Part shown: one piece after another, positions 55,511-63,902 of the stretch | Numbering within the stretch: position 1 is the stretch's first letter | Layout: each line of letters opens with the position of its first letter | NCBI RefSeq assembly: GCF_013377085.1 | Contig: NZ_JACAAX010000032.1 | Location: 1-64,000, forward strand | Direction: 5' to 3' | Length of the DNA stretch: 64,000 bases | Source: Rhodoplanes sp. | Lineage (GTDB): Bacteria > Pseudomonadota > Alphaproteobacteria > Rhizobiales > Xanthobacteraceae | Made by a program: the position numbers and the translations under genes | The notes under the pieces: generated by a model | Seen by the model: only the letters and a program-made list of their open reading frames with translations | Databases searched by the model: none | Told to the model about the DNA's origin: nothing

Positions 55511-55828
55511 TCAGCGATCCGTGTCGGCCGTCCACGACACGGCGGTCGGCCGATAGTGCCGCATCTCCTCGATCTCGCCGATGAAAGCCCGGATGGCGGC
55601 GAAGAAGGGCGGGAAGTGCGGACCCTTGCGGAAACCCTCGAGATGATCGCGGGTCGATGTCCACACGATCCGCAGGATGAAGACGGTCGGCTCCTCCTCG
55701 CATTGCGTCAGCGCGAACGACCGGCATTCGGGGGCGGCCGACAGAAGCGCACCGGCCGCCGCGTAGGCCGACATCAAGTCGTCGGGCGTGTGCGCCGTCA
55801 GGCGATAGCGGATGTACTCGACCGTCAT
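55511..55828 (-). CDS. Small ABM-type (antibiotic biosynthesis monooxygenase-like) protein
   Basis: Dimeric ferredoxin-like alpha/beta protein of 105 aa: VEYIRYRLTAHTPDDLMSAYAAA, then ECRSFALTQCEEEPTVFILRIVWTSTRDHLEGFRKGPHF, the ABM domain pattern. Relatives include quinol monooxygenases and haem-degrading proteins; function here is unclear. Its start overlaps the stop of the upstream reductase-like gene (ATGA), so the two probably act together. Confidence 0.75.
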   Translation of the reverse strand: MTVEYIRYRLTAHTPDDLMSAYAAAGALLSAAPECRSFALTQCEEEPTVFILRIVWTSTRDHLEGFRKGPHFPPFFAAIRAFIGEIEEMRHYRPTAVSWTADTDR

Positions 55829-56475
55829 CCCGCTGCTCCCGTCTTGCGCATCAGCGCGAAGGCGCCGTCGCGCGGCGCGCCCTTGGCCATCGCCATGTGG
55901 ATCCACAGCATGGCGTGCGGCTCGAGCAGCCGCGAGATCGCGATCGGTCCGGCGTCGAGCGCCGCGAAGCCGAGATCGGCGACCAGCCGCAGCACCGTCT
56001 GCTTGGCGGCGCCGTCCGGGCCGGCGACGAACATGGTGGGCGGCGTCGGAAAACCCGACGCGTCGGCCATCACCTCGTAGCCGACCTGGTTCAGCGTCTT
56101 GAAGACATGGGCACCCTTGGAGAGCGCCGTCACCTGCTCGCCGCCCGAGGTGTCGAAGCCGAGCGACAGCGACAGCGCGCCGTTCTCGAATGTCAGTGGG
56201 TTGGTGGCGTCGAGAACGATGCGGCCGGCGAGGTCGCCGCAGGCCGCGATGGCGGCGGGCACGGCGCCCCACGGCACCGCGAGCACGATGGCGTCGGCGT
56301 CGCGCACCGCGTCGGCGACCGTGCCGACGCGGGCTCCGCCGGCGGCGGCCGCGACGGCGGCATGGGCCGGCTTGCCCGGCTCGGAGACCCCGTAGGCGAT
56401 CATGTGCCCGGCGCGCGCCCATGCCGCGCCCAAGGCTCCGCCGACATTCCCGGCGCCCAGAATGGCGATCTTCAT
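55825..56475 (-). CDS. NADPH-dependent F420 reductase-like oxidoreductase
   Basis: Rossmann-fold protein of 216 aa. MKIAILGAGNVGGALGAAWARAGH is the dinucleotide-binding start. ADAIVLAVPWGAVPAAI, GRIVLDATNPLTF and HVFKTLNQVGYEVM match the F420_oxidored family, whose many bacterial members use NADP with unknown partners. AGGAGATC precedes the ATG at 56475. It is coupled to the ABM protein and divergent from a LysR gene, which probably controls the pair. Confidence 0.85.
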   Translation of the reverse strand: MKIAILGAGNVGGALGAAWARAGHMIAYGVSEPGKPAHAAVAAAAGGARVGTVADAVRDADAIVLAVPWGAVPAAIAACGDLAGRIVLDATNPLTFENGALSLSLGFDTSGGEQVTALSKGAHVFKTLNQVGYEVMADASGFPTPPTMFVAGPDGAAKQTVLRLVADLGFAALDAGPIAISRLLEPHAMLWIHMAMAKGAPRDGAFALMRKTGAAG

Positions 56476-56564
56476 GACGATCTCCTGGTGTCGAGAGTTC
56501 ATGTTGACGGCTTCGCTAGCATGCCCGACGATATGCAGCACACTGAAAAACATTCATCGAGTCT

Positions 56565-57545
56565 ATGAGCAATATCGATATCCGGCGCATCGACGTGTCG
56601 CTCCTTTTGGTGCTGCGCGAGCTGATCGAGCGGCGCCGCACCACCGAGGCGGCCGCGCGGCTGGGGCTCAGCCAGTCGGCCGTCAGCCATGCGCTGGCGC
56701 GGCTGCGCGACATTCTCGGCGACCCGCTGTTCCGCCGTCGCGCCGCCGGGCTCGAGCCGACGCCGCGCTGCCTCGAGCTCGCCCCCAAGGTGGAGGCGCT
56801 GATCGCGCTCGCCGGCGAGCTGGTCGGGCGATCGGCGGCGTTCGATCCGGCGACGTCGCAGCGCGGCTTCGCCCTCGCCGGCCACGACATGACGCTGTCG
56901 ACCGTGGTGACGCCGCTGATCGATCGCCTGCGCAAGGCCGCGCCCGACATCCGGGTCGCCTTTCATCCGGCGGTCGGACGCGACGCGCTCGATCTCCTCG
57001 ATCGCGGCATCATCGACGTCGCGCTCGGAACGTTTCTCGGCCTGACCGACTGGGCCCGCGCCGAGCCGCTCTATCGCGACGACTTCGTCGTCGTCGCTCG
57101 CAGGCGCCATCCCGGGCTGAGGAGGGGCCTCGACCTCGCGGCCTACCTGTCCCTCGACCATCTGCTGGTGTCGTTCCGCGGCGGCTTCGTCGGCCGTGCG
57201 GACGCGGCGCTGAACAAGCGCGGCCTCAGCCGGCGGGTCGTCACCAGCGTGCCGATGTTTTTGGCCGGGCTCGACATGGTGACGAAGAGCGACCTGGTCG
57301 CCACGGTGCCGCGGCGGCTGGCGCGCGCCCATGCGGCGGCGTTCGGGCTCGCCGTCCACGAATGCCCGGTCGAGGTGGCGTCGTTCGACGTCGTCGCCGT
57401 GCATCACGCGCGCGCCGAGGCCGACCCGGGCACGGCATGGCTGCGCGGCATGATCCGTGCGGTCGTGCGCGAGGCGGATGCGGCCGTGCCGGCGCGGCGG
57501 GCCCGCAAACATGCCCGTCAGGGCGTCCGCAAAGCGCGCGCGTAG
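56565..57545 (+). CDS. LysR family transcriptional regulator
   Basis: Regulator of 326 aa. The HTH is VLRELIERRRTTEAAARLGLSQSAVSHALARLRDILGDPLFRRR, followed by the PBP2-type effector domain with an Arg-rich C-terminal extension. The type resembles NodD/NahR/LinR-like LysR proteins that respond to aromatics. It is divergent from the reductase-ABM pair (89-bp gap containing the imperfect palindrome TCAT-N7-ATGA at 56554-56568). Its 3' end overlaps the convergent substrate-binding gene by 28 bp. Confidence 0.92.
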   Translation: MSNIDIRRIDVSLLLVLRELIERRRTTEAAARLGLSQSAVSHALARLRDILGDPLFRRRAAGLEPTPRCLELAPKVEALIALAGELVGRSAAFDPATSQRGFALAGHDMTLSTVVTPLIDRLRKAAPDIRVAFHPAVGRDALDLLDRGIIDVALGTFLGLTDWARAEPLYRDDFVVVARRRHPGLRRGLDLAAYLSLDHLLVSFRGGFVGRADAALNKRGLSRRVVTSVPMFLAGLDMVTKSDLVATVPRRLARAHAAAFGLAVHECPVEVASFDVVAVHHARAEADPGTAWLRGMIRAVVREADAAVPARRARKHARQGVRKARA

Positions 57546-58531
57546 GCGGCGAGGTCGAACAGCCCGTCGGTCGCGGGCGCGGTGGGAAAATCGCCGAGCT
57601 CGACCTGATAGGCGAGTAGCGCCTCGGTCGGCGCGACGATGGCGCGCGGGTCGCTGCCGAAGATCACGGCCGGCGAGGCGAGCGCTTTCGCGAACACCCC
57701 GGTGTCGACCAGGCCGCCGCCGAGGCTCGCGGCGACGTGCGGCGCCGCCTCGGCCGGCGTGGTCTCGATCAGCGTGGTGGCGCGCACCAGAAGGCGGATC
57801 AGCGTGTCGAGCGCATCGCGGTTGGCGTCGGCGAACTTTTCGGTGACGCCGAAGGCGACGCCCGGGATGCCGGCGAACATCTCGTTCGCCACCACGATGC
57901 TTTTCAGCCGCGGATCGCGGTCGAGCACCAGGGTCCGGGACGGCTCCAGCACGGTGCCGCCGTCGACGGCGCCGACCAGCATGGCCTGCTGCACGGCCTC
58001 GATTCCCATGTGGACGATCTCCACGTCGGCGCGGTCGACCTTGGCGATCGTCCACAGCCAATGGTGCAGCAGGACGGTCGGCACGCCGCCGGGCGGCAGC
58101 GTGGCGAGCTTGGCGCGCCGGCCCGTCTTGGCCCGGAAGGCTGCGAAGCCTTGCGCCGGCGTTCCGGTGGCGAGGGCCTCGGCGAGCGCCGGCCCGGCGA
58201 CGAAGCCGGATCCGCCGGTGGCGCCGGCCGCGACGATGCGCACGCCGATGCCCTTCGAGCGCGCCACTGCGAGCGGCGCGACGCCGATCGCCAGCATGTC
58301 GAGCGTTCCCGAGGCGAGCGCCTGGATGGCGGCCGGACCGGAGTCGAATTTGGTCATCGTGATGGCCAGGCCGTCCGCCGCCGCCCAGCCGGCGCCCTGC
58401 AGCACATAGACGGCGCTCGCCCCGATCACCGGCACGAAGCCGATGCGCACCGGCGTCGCCGCGCGGGCCGGCATGGCGCTCGCGGCCAGAAGGACGGCAC
58501 CCGCGGTGGCGAAGCGGCGACGGCTGATCAT
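57518..58531 (-). CDS. Orphan ABC transporter substrate-binding protein (NMT1/SsuA-like)
   Basis: Binding protein of 337 aa with a signal that begins SRRRFATAGAVLLAASAMPARA, a twin-arginine-like start (Arg-Arg-Arg-Phe). VRIGFVPVIGASAVYVLQGAGWAAADGL is the NMT1/SsuA opening, and DSGPAAIQALASGTLDML follows. No permease or ATPase genes adjoin. The ligand may be a sulfonate, nitrile or aromatic compound; unknown. Confidence 0.88.
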   Translation of the reverse strand: MISRRRFATAGAVLLAASAMPARAATPVRIGFVPVIGASAVYVLQGAGWAAADGLAITMTKFDSGPAAIQALASGTLDMLAIGVAPLAVARSKGIGVRIVAAGATGGSGFVAGPALAEALATGTPAQGFAAFRAKTGRRAKLATLPPGGVPTVLLHHWLWTIAKVDRADVEIVHMGIEAVQQAMLVGAVDGGTVLEPSRTLVLDRDPRLKSIVVANEMFAGIPGVAFGVTEKFADANRDALDTLIRLLVRATTLIETTPAEAAPHVAASLGGGLVDTGVFAKALASPAVIFGSDPRAIVAPTEALLAYQVELGDFPTAPATDGLFDLAAYARALRTP

Positions 58532-58828
58532 GAGAACCTCGGTGACGGTCGACGCTGCGTGAAGGCCGGGACGAGCGGCGCCGCGTCGGAGCAACGTGAG
58601 CGGCCGGCAGTGTCTCAGGTGCAGACCGCACCGGCAAGGCGAGTGCCCGGCCGTCCGCACACCAGAACGGGCCTTCGGTCGGTCGAAAGTCGAAGAATCG
58701 GAAACTCCGATCTCTCCGGCGGACGGTCGAAGCAAGCCGATCCTCTCTCCGGGCGCAAATTCAAAATCTCATTCCGTTGATTTTATTCGCGGCGTGCGCT
58801 CCTTATGGGGCGTCGGCGCACGTCGCCG

Positions 58829-58880
58829 ACCGCGGGATTTGACGGAGCAGCTTGCGGCCGCGCACCAACCGCTAAAGCGC
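58829..58880 (+). promoter_or_regulatory. SAM-II-type riboswitch upstream of metNIQ
   Basis: The pattern CGCGG-GATTTG...CTTGCGG-CCGCG...CCGCTAAAG matches the SAM-II consensus as I recall it. P1 pairs 58831-58835 with 58858-58862. The loop GATTTG (58836-58841) and the conserved GCTAAAG (58871-58877) are present. TTTGACGG (58838-58845) can pair with CCGCTAAA (58869-58876) as the pseudoknot, with one mismatch. It lies 92 bp before metN and would repress the methionine importer when S-adenosylmethionine is plentiful. Confidence 0.75.
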
Positions 58881-58971
58881 CACGAAGGCATTCGTGGGCT
58901 CCGTGATTGGAGAGCCTGATGACCTTCCTTGTGCCGACGTCCGCGCGGTGGCGCCCGCGGAGGACACTCTC

Positions 58972-60102
58972 ATGAACATGCTGGTCGAACGGCCGACGGC
59001 CGATGCCGAGCCCGTGTTTCTGTCGGGGCGGCCGAACCATGAGCCGGCGCGCGCCGAGCCCACTATCCGGTTCGAGGCAGTCTCGAAGATCTATCCGGCC
59101 CGCAAGGGCGATCCCGCCGTGATGGCGCTCGACCGGGTGTCGCTCGATGTCGCGCCGGGTGCCGTCTACGGGATCATCGGCCGCTCCGGTGCCGGCAAGT
59201 CGACGCTGGTGAGGGTGATCAACGGGCTGGAGTTTCCGACCAACGGCCGCGTCAGCATCGACGGCGTCGATGTGGCGTCGCTGGACGGCCGCGGCCTGCG
59301 CACGCTGCGCCGGCGCATCGGCATGATCTTCCAGCACTTCAACCTGCTGTCGTCGCGCACCGCCTTCGCCAATGTGGCGCTGCCGCTCGAGCTCGCCGGC
59401 ACGCCGACGGAGCAGATCCGCACTCGCGTGGCCGAGTTGCTCGATCTGGTCGGGCTGTCCGACAAGGCGGGCCGTTATCCGGCCGAGCTGTCGGGCGGGC
59501 AGAAGCAGCGCGTCGGCATCGCCCGCGCGCTCGCCACCGAGCCGAAGGTGCTCTTGTCCGACGAGGCGACCTCGGCGCTCGATCCGGAGACGACCGAGCA
59601 GATCCTCGACCTGCTCAAGCACGTCAACGCGCTGACCGGCGTCACCATCGTGCTGATCACCCACCAGATGAGCGTGATCAAGTCGATCTGCGACCGCGTC
59701 GCCGTGCTGGAGGCGGGCCGCGTGGTGGAGGAGGGGCCGGTCTACGGCGTCTTCGCCCATCCGCGCAGCGAGACGACGCGGCGGCTGGTCTCCTCGGTCA
59801 ACGGTGCGACGCTGCCGCAGGATCTCGTCGCACGCCTGCGGACGGACCCGGAGGGGGCGACCCAGACGGTACTGCGCATCGTCTTCACCGGCGTGCAGGC
59901 GGGAGAGCCGATTCTCAGCCGGCTGTCGCGCAGCCTCGACATCGAGATCAACATCATGGCGGGCCGCATCGACGAGATCGGCCGCGCCCCGTTCGGCAAC
60001 CTGGTGATCGCCCTGCCGGCGAAGGACGAGATCGTCGCCGCCGCGGTCGCGCTGGTGCGCTCCAACGGCCTCGACATCGAGGTGCTCGGCCATGTCTCCT
60101 GA
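58972..60102 (+). CDS. metN: Methionine ABC transporter ATPase
   Basis: ATPase of 376 aa. Walker A is GRSGAGKST, the Q-loop GMIFQHFNLLSSRTAFANV, the signature ELSGGQKQRVGIARAL, Walker B VLLSDEATSALDPETT and the switch LITHQMSVIK. The C-terminal ~80 residues form the NIL (ACT-like) domain that binds methionine and inhibits transport in other MetN. The N-terminus is about 30 residues longer than usual. GGAGGA precedes the ATG. A SAM-II-type element lies upstream. Confidence 0.95.
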   Translation: MNMLVERPTADAEPVFLSGRPNHEPARAEPTIRFEAVSKIYPARKGDPAVMALDRVSLDVAPGAVYGIIGRSGAGKSTLVRVINGLEFPTNGRVSIDGVDVASLDGRGLRTLRRRIGMIFQHFNLLSSRTAFANVALPLELAGTPTEQIRTRVAELLDLVGLSDKAGRYPAELSGGQKQRVGIARALATEPKVLLSDEATSALDPETTEQILDLLKHVNALTGVTIVLITHQMSVIKSICDRVAVLEAGRVVEEGPVYGVFAHPRSETTRRLVSSVNGATLPQDLVARLRTDPEGATQTVLRIVFTGVQAGEPILSRLSRSLDIEINIMAGRIDEIGRAPFGNLVIALPAKDEIVAAAVALVRSNGLDIEVLGHVS

Positions 60103-60757
60103 GCTGATCCGCCTGGTCGTCGAATCGACCCTCGAGACGCTCTACATGGTGGTCGCGGCGGGCCTGCTCGGCACGCTGCTCGGCCTGCCGCTCGGCGTCT
60201 TCCTGGCGACGAGCCAGAAGGGCGAGCTGTTCGCGGCGCCGCTCGCCAACCGCGTCATCGGTACGGTCGTCAACGCGACGCGCTCGACCCCGTTCATCAT
60301 CCTGGTGGTCGCCATCATCCCGTTCACGCGCCTCTTGGCCGGCACGTCGATCGGCACCACGGCGGCGATCGTGCCGCTCACCGTGGCGGCGACGCCGTTC
60401 ATCGCCCGCATCGTCGAGACCGCGATCCGCGAGGTCGACCAGGGTCTGATCGAGGCCGCCAAGGCGATGGGCGCGACGCCGCTGCAGGTCGTGCGAAAGG
60501 TGCTGCTGCCCGAGGCGCTGCCCGGCCTCACGCTCGGCCTCACCCTCACGGTGGTCAGCCTGATCGGCCACTCCGCCATGGTCGGCGCGGTCGGCGGCGG
60601 CGGGCTCGGCGATCTCGGCATCCGCTTCGGCTACCAGCGCTTCATGCCCGACGTGATGGCGCTCGTCGTCGTCGTGCTGATCGTCCTCGTGCAGGCCGTG
60701 CAGAGCGCCGGCGAGGCGCTGGCCCGACGAGTCAACAAGCGCGTCCGCCGCGACTGA
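60092..60757 (+). CDS. metI: Methionine ABC transporter permease
   Basis: Permease of 221 aa with five membrane helices. NATRSTPFIILVVAIIPFTRLLAGTSIGTTAAIVPL and the coupling loop DQGLIEAAKAMGATPLQVVRKVLLPEALPGL are MetI hallmarks, with SAMVGAVGGGGLGDLGIRFGYQRF near the end. The start overlaps metN by 11 bp, indicating coupling. Confidence 0.96.
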   Translation: MSPELIRLVVESTLETLYMVVAAGLLGTLLGLPLGVFLATSQKGELFAAPLANRVIGTVVNATRSTPFIILVVAIIPFTRLLAGTSIGTTAAIVPLTVAATPFIARIVETAIREVDQGLIEAAKAMGATPLQVVRKVLLPEALPGLTLGLTLTVVSLIGHSAMVGAVGGGGLGDLGIRFGYQRFMPDVMALVVVVLIVLVQAVQSAGEALARRVNKRVRRD

Positions 60758-60799
60758 GCGGGCTGCGCGCAACTCACAACAGTTCTTCTGGAGAATGAC

Positions 60800-61612
60800 A
60801 TGACCACGTTCCGAAGCCGTCGCTTCGTGCTCGCCGCCGTCGCCGTGGCTGCTGCCGCGGCCGCGCTGCCCCTGGGTGTCCGGGCGCAGGCCCCGCAGGT
60901 GATAAAGATCGGCGGGACCGCGGGCCCCCACTCGCAGATCCTCGAGGTGGTCAAGCAGGTGGCCGCCAAGAACGGGCTCGCGCTGAAGATCATCGAGTTC
61001 ACCGACTACATCACGCCGAACGTCGCGCTCGACGCCGGCGACCTCGACGCCAACTCGTATCAGCACACGCCCTTCCTCGAGCAGCAGAAGAAGGACCGCG
61101 GCTTCAAGATCGAGGCCGTCGGCCTGACCGTGAACTTCCCGATCGGCCTCTACTCGAAGAGGTACAAGAGCTGGGACGCGCTGCCGGACGGCGCCCGTGT
61201 CGCCATCCCCAACGACCCGACCAATGGCGGCCGCACGCTTCTGGTCCTTCAGGACAAGGGCGCCATCAAGCTGCGCGACGGGGTCGGCTGGTCGCCGACC
61301 GTGCTGGACGTGGTGCAGAATCCGAAGAAGCTGAAGTTCGTCGAGCTCGAGGCGGCGCAGACGCCGCGCGCGCTGGACGATGTCGACGTCGCCGCCGTGA
61401 ACACCAATTTCGCCATTCCGGCCGGCCTCAACCCGGGCCGCGACGCGATTCTTCGCGAAGACCCGAAGGGGCCTTACGTGAACCTCATCGCCGTGCGGTC
61501 GGTCGACCGCGACAAGCCTTGGGTGAGGACGCTGGTGGAGAGCTATCGCTCGCCCGAGGTGAAGGCCTTCATCGCCGGCAAGTATGACGGCGCCGTGCTG
61601 ACCTCTTGGTGA
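60800..61612 (+). CDS. metQ: Methionine ABC transporter substrate-binding protein
   Basis: Binding protein of 270 aa of the NlpA/MetQ family. IKIGGTAGPHSQILEVVKQVAAKNGL, FTDYITPNVALDAGDLDANSYQHTPFLEQ, and PIGLYSKRYKSWDALPDGARVAIPNDPTNGGR are diagnostic. The signal has an Arg-rich start and ends LGVRAQ without a lipobox Cys, so it is a soluble periplasmic protein rather than a lipoprotein. CTGGAGA precedes the ATG. Two hairpins follow the stop. Confidence 0.95.
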   Translation: MTTFRSRRFVLAAVAVAAAAAALPLGVRAQAPQVIKIGGTAGPHSQILEVVKQVAAKNGLALKIIEFTDYITPNVALDAGDLDANSYQHTPFLEQQKKDRGFKIEAVGLTVNFPIGLYSKRYKSWDALPDGARVAIPNDPTNGGRTLLVLQDKGAIKLRDGVGWSPTVLDVVQNPKKLKFVELEAAQTPRALDDVDVAAVNTNFAIPAGLNPGRDAILREDPKGPYVNLIAVRSVDRDKPWVRTLVESYRSPEVKAFIAGKYDGAVLTSW

Positions 61613-61668
61613 GGGGCGGCGACCACCCGCCGCCGGCCGCCCGGCAATGCGCGATCGGGCGAGGGGGA

Positions 61669-61709
61669 ACAGGCCGATTCGGCCTGTCCCGCCCCGGCCA
61701 GCCGGGGCG
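61669..61709 (+). terminator. Paired hairpins downstream of metQ
   Basis: ACAGGCCGA/TCGGCCTGT (61669-61677 and 61679-61687) and CGCCCCGGC/GCCGGGGCG (61690-61698 and 61701-61709) lie 57-97 bp after the metQ stop. There is no T run, so termination may need Rho. The remaining DNA to 62036 shows no gene; it must hold the tRNA promoter. Confidence 0.5.
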
Positions 61710-62036
61710 GCAAGGCTTGCAGCCGCTGCGGGTCTGCCTGGCGAGCAAGCCGACCGCAGGGGCAGGGGCCGGCCGGCGCGACAGCCGCGAAGGGCTTGAA
61801 CAGGCTCGCATATCCACCGCACGAGGGAGCCGTGCGCCGGGCGTCTCGAAAGCCGCGGCCGACGGCGCGAACAGGGGGTAGACCGCCGTCGCCTTCCCGA
61901 TTATATGAGCGGCACTGCGCTACGGCTTGTCCGGCGCAGTCTTCACGGTGCTGCCTCGGGGCCGATCGGTCCCAGGGGGGCAGGGAGCCTCGGGGGCTTT
62001 CGTGTCTTCGAGACGTTCGGCCCGCCGGCGCCGCGT

Positions 62037-62110
62037 TGGGGGATAGTTTAATGGTAGAACAGCGGACTCTGACTCCGCTAGTCTAGGTTCGAGTCCTAGT
62101 CCCCCAGCCA
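62037..62110 (+). tRNA. tRNA-Gln (anticodon CTG)
   Basis: Full cloverleaf: acceptor stem TGGGGGA with TCCCCCA, D-arm, anticodon stem GCGGA/TCCGC around the loop CTCTGAC (anticodon CTG), T-arm with GGTTCGAGTCC, discriminator G and encoded CCA at 62108-62110. It is the insertion point of the island to its right. Confidence 0.96.
62086..62110. other. Likely integration (att) site in the 3' end of tRNA-Gln
   Basis: The tRNA 3' part is directly followed by an integrase gene whose final codons and stop (62096-62098) lie within the tRNA sequence. This arrangement is typical of islands integrated at tRNA genes. The matching direct repeat would lie beyond the right edge of the window. Confidence 0.6.
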
Positions 62111-63196
62111 ATTGATTTTAAAGCGATTTTCCAGTTTCTCACACAGAGCATCGCGGCAAAGTTGGGCTTTCAGTTGGACGAATCCGTTCTCTTTTCGAGC
62201 TTGCGGATCGCGCTCTCGCCGAGGGCGGGATCGCGGGTAGTGGGCATCGAGGATCGAACTGACATCCCGGAGCGCATGCCCCGTGATGGTGGCGATCTCG
62301 GCCTCGGTGCATTCGGCGATGGCCAGCCGGGTCACGGCGGTGCCGCGCAGATCGTTGAACGTCACCCCGACGACGCCGGCCTTGGCACAGGCCTTGCGCC
62401 ATGACGATCGGAAGCCGTGTTCGGTCCAAGGCTGGCCGGTGCTGTTCGCCAAGATGATGGTGCTTCGCTTCGGGCTTGCGTCCAACGCCACCTTGAGCGG
62501 GGCGACGACCGGTATCAGCACACGAGTGCCCGTCTTGGACTGGCGCAGCCGGATTTTTTCCCCGTCATAGGCCGATCATCCGAGCCGCAGCAGGTCGCCT
62601 TCGCGTTGGCCGGTCCACAGGGCGAGGATAAGCGGCAGGTGCAGGTGCGCCGGCGCCACGGCGAGGAACGCGGTCTCGTCGTCGGTAGTCCATATTTTGT
62701 CCGCGCGCGTCCCGCCGTAGAGACGGCCGCCGCGCTCGCAGGGGTTCGCGACGATCAACCCGCGGCCCTTGGCCCACGACAGGACGCGGGCGAGTACCTG
62801 CCACGCATAGTCGGCCTGTCGGCGCGGCTTTGCGGCGAGCCGGTCGCGCCACTCCATGGAGAGGCCGCGGGTACGACGGTCGGCTAGGGCGGCGAGCGGG
62901 AAGTCGCCGAACTCGCGCTCGATCAATTTGATTTGGCGCACGTAGTCCGACCGTGTGCGGTCAGCGCGGTCCGTGAAATCGGTGCTGGCCTGATAGCCCT
63001 GCAAAATCGACAGCAAAACGCCAGTTGCCGGCATCACCTTGCGCGCCGCGTCCGCGTTGTAGCTGGCGATGAACTCGAGACTGCCAGGTACACCGTCAAG
63101 CCGCGGACCGCCTTTCCAGGCGTACCAGTACGTCACGATGCGGCCGTTCGCGAGCCGCTTCGTGTTGCTGTTGATGCCCATAAGCCGGACGCGCAT
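62096..63196 (-). pseudogene. Tyrosine recombinase (phage-type integrase), interrupted by an in-frame stop
   Basis: The N-terminal part (63196 or 63181 down to 62579) contains the integrase start MRVRLMGINSNTKRLANG, an arm/core-binding region and the first catalytic Arg in LALWTGQREGDLLRL. A TGA at 62578-62576 then interrupts the frame. Translation of the same frame continues as SAYDGEKIRLRQSKTGTRVLIP, then catalytic Arg in FNDLRGTAVTRLA, His in TGHALRDVSS and Tyr in LDAHY. The usual family sequence has W-S-A at this point, so TGG to TGA is the simplest explanation. The stop codon lies inside the tRNA-Gln sequence. Confidence 0.85.
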
Positions 63197-63269
63197 GGTT
63201 CTCCAACCACTTGATTTCGGAACATTCCTGGAAGATGCTTTAAGTTCAGATGAAGGCGGGAAGCCGATC

Positions 63270-63902
63270 ATGGGCCCGACGGCAAATGCCAAACTGAAGC
63301 GTGTCGCCCTGTACCTGCGCGTGAGCACGTCCGAGCAGACCACCGACAACCAGCGCCGGGAGCTGGAGGCCGTCGCCGAGCGCGCCGGCTGGCAAGTGGT
63401 CGCGGTCTACATCGACGAGGGGCTGTCAGGTTCCAAGGGGCGCGACAAGCGGCCGGGGCTCGACGCCCTCATGAAGGCGGTGACGCGCCGCGAGGTGGAC
63501 ATGGTCGCCGCGTGGTCGGTAGACCGCCTCGGTCGCAGCCTGACCGACCTCCTCAGCATGCTGCAAGAGATGCGGTCGGCGAATGTCGACCTCTTCCTCC
63601 ATCAGCAGGGGCTCGACACCTCGACCCCGTCGGGCCGCGCCATGTACCAGATGCTGGGCGTGTTCGCTGAGTTCGAGCGAGCAATGATACGCGAGCGGAT
63701 CCTGGCGGGGTTGGCTAGGGCCCGGGCCGAGGGGACAAAGCTCGGCCGCAAGCGGATCGAGGACACCGACGCGAAAAAGGTCAAGGCGATCCGCGCCCTC
63801 CGGGCCGAGGGAAAGGGTATCCGGGCGATTGCCGGCAAGCTGGGCGTGGGCGTCGGCACCGTAATGCGGGTGGTTGAGGAAGGCAGCGCGGCTGCGACGT
63901 AG
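63270..63902 (+). CDS. Serine recombinase (resolvase/invertase family)
   Basis: Protein of 210 aa. The catalytic Ser is in ALYLRVSTSEQTTDNQ, with DEGLSGSKGRDKRPGLDALM, VAAWSVDRLGRSLTDLL and FAEFERAMIRERILAGLARAR completing the resolvase domain (about 10-150). A C-terminal HTH (KAIRALRAEGKGIRAIAGKLGVGVGTVMRVV) binds DNA. It is divergent from the broken integrase (about 75 bp apart) and probably belongs to the same island. It may be a resolvase or invertase acting on the element. Confidence 0.93.
   Translation: MGPTANAKLKRVALYLRVSTSEQTTDNQRRELEAVAERAGWQVVAVYIDEGLSGSKGRDKRPGLDALMKAVTRREVDMVAAWSVDRLGRSLTDLLSMLQEMRSANVDLFLHQQGLDTSTPSGRAMYQMLGVFAEFERAMIRERILAGLARARAEGTKLGRKRIEDTDAKKVKAIRALRAEGKGIRAIAGKLGVGVGTVMRVVEEGSAAAT

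Noticed and set aside
56554-56568. TCAT-N7-ATGA as a LysR operator
   Set aside because: It overlaps the start codon and does not fit T-N11-A well; kept only as a remark.
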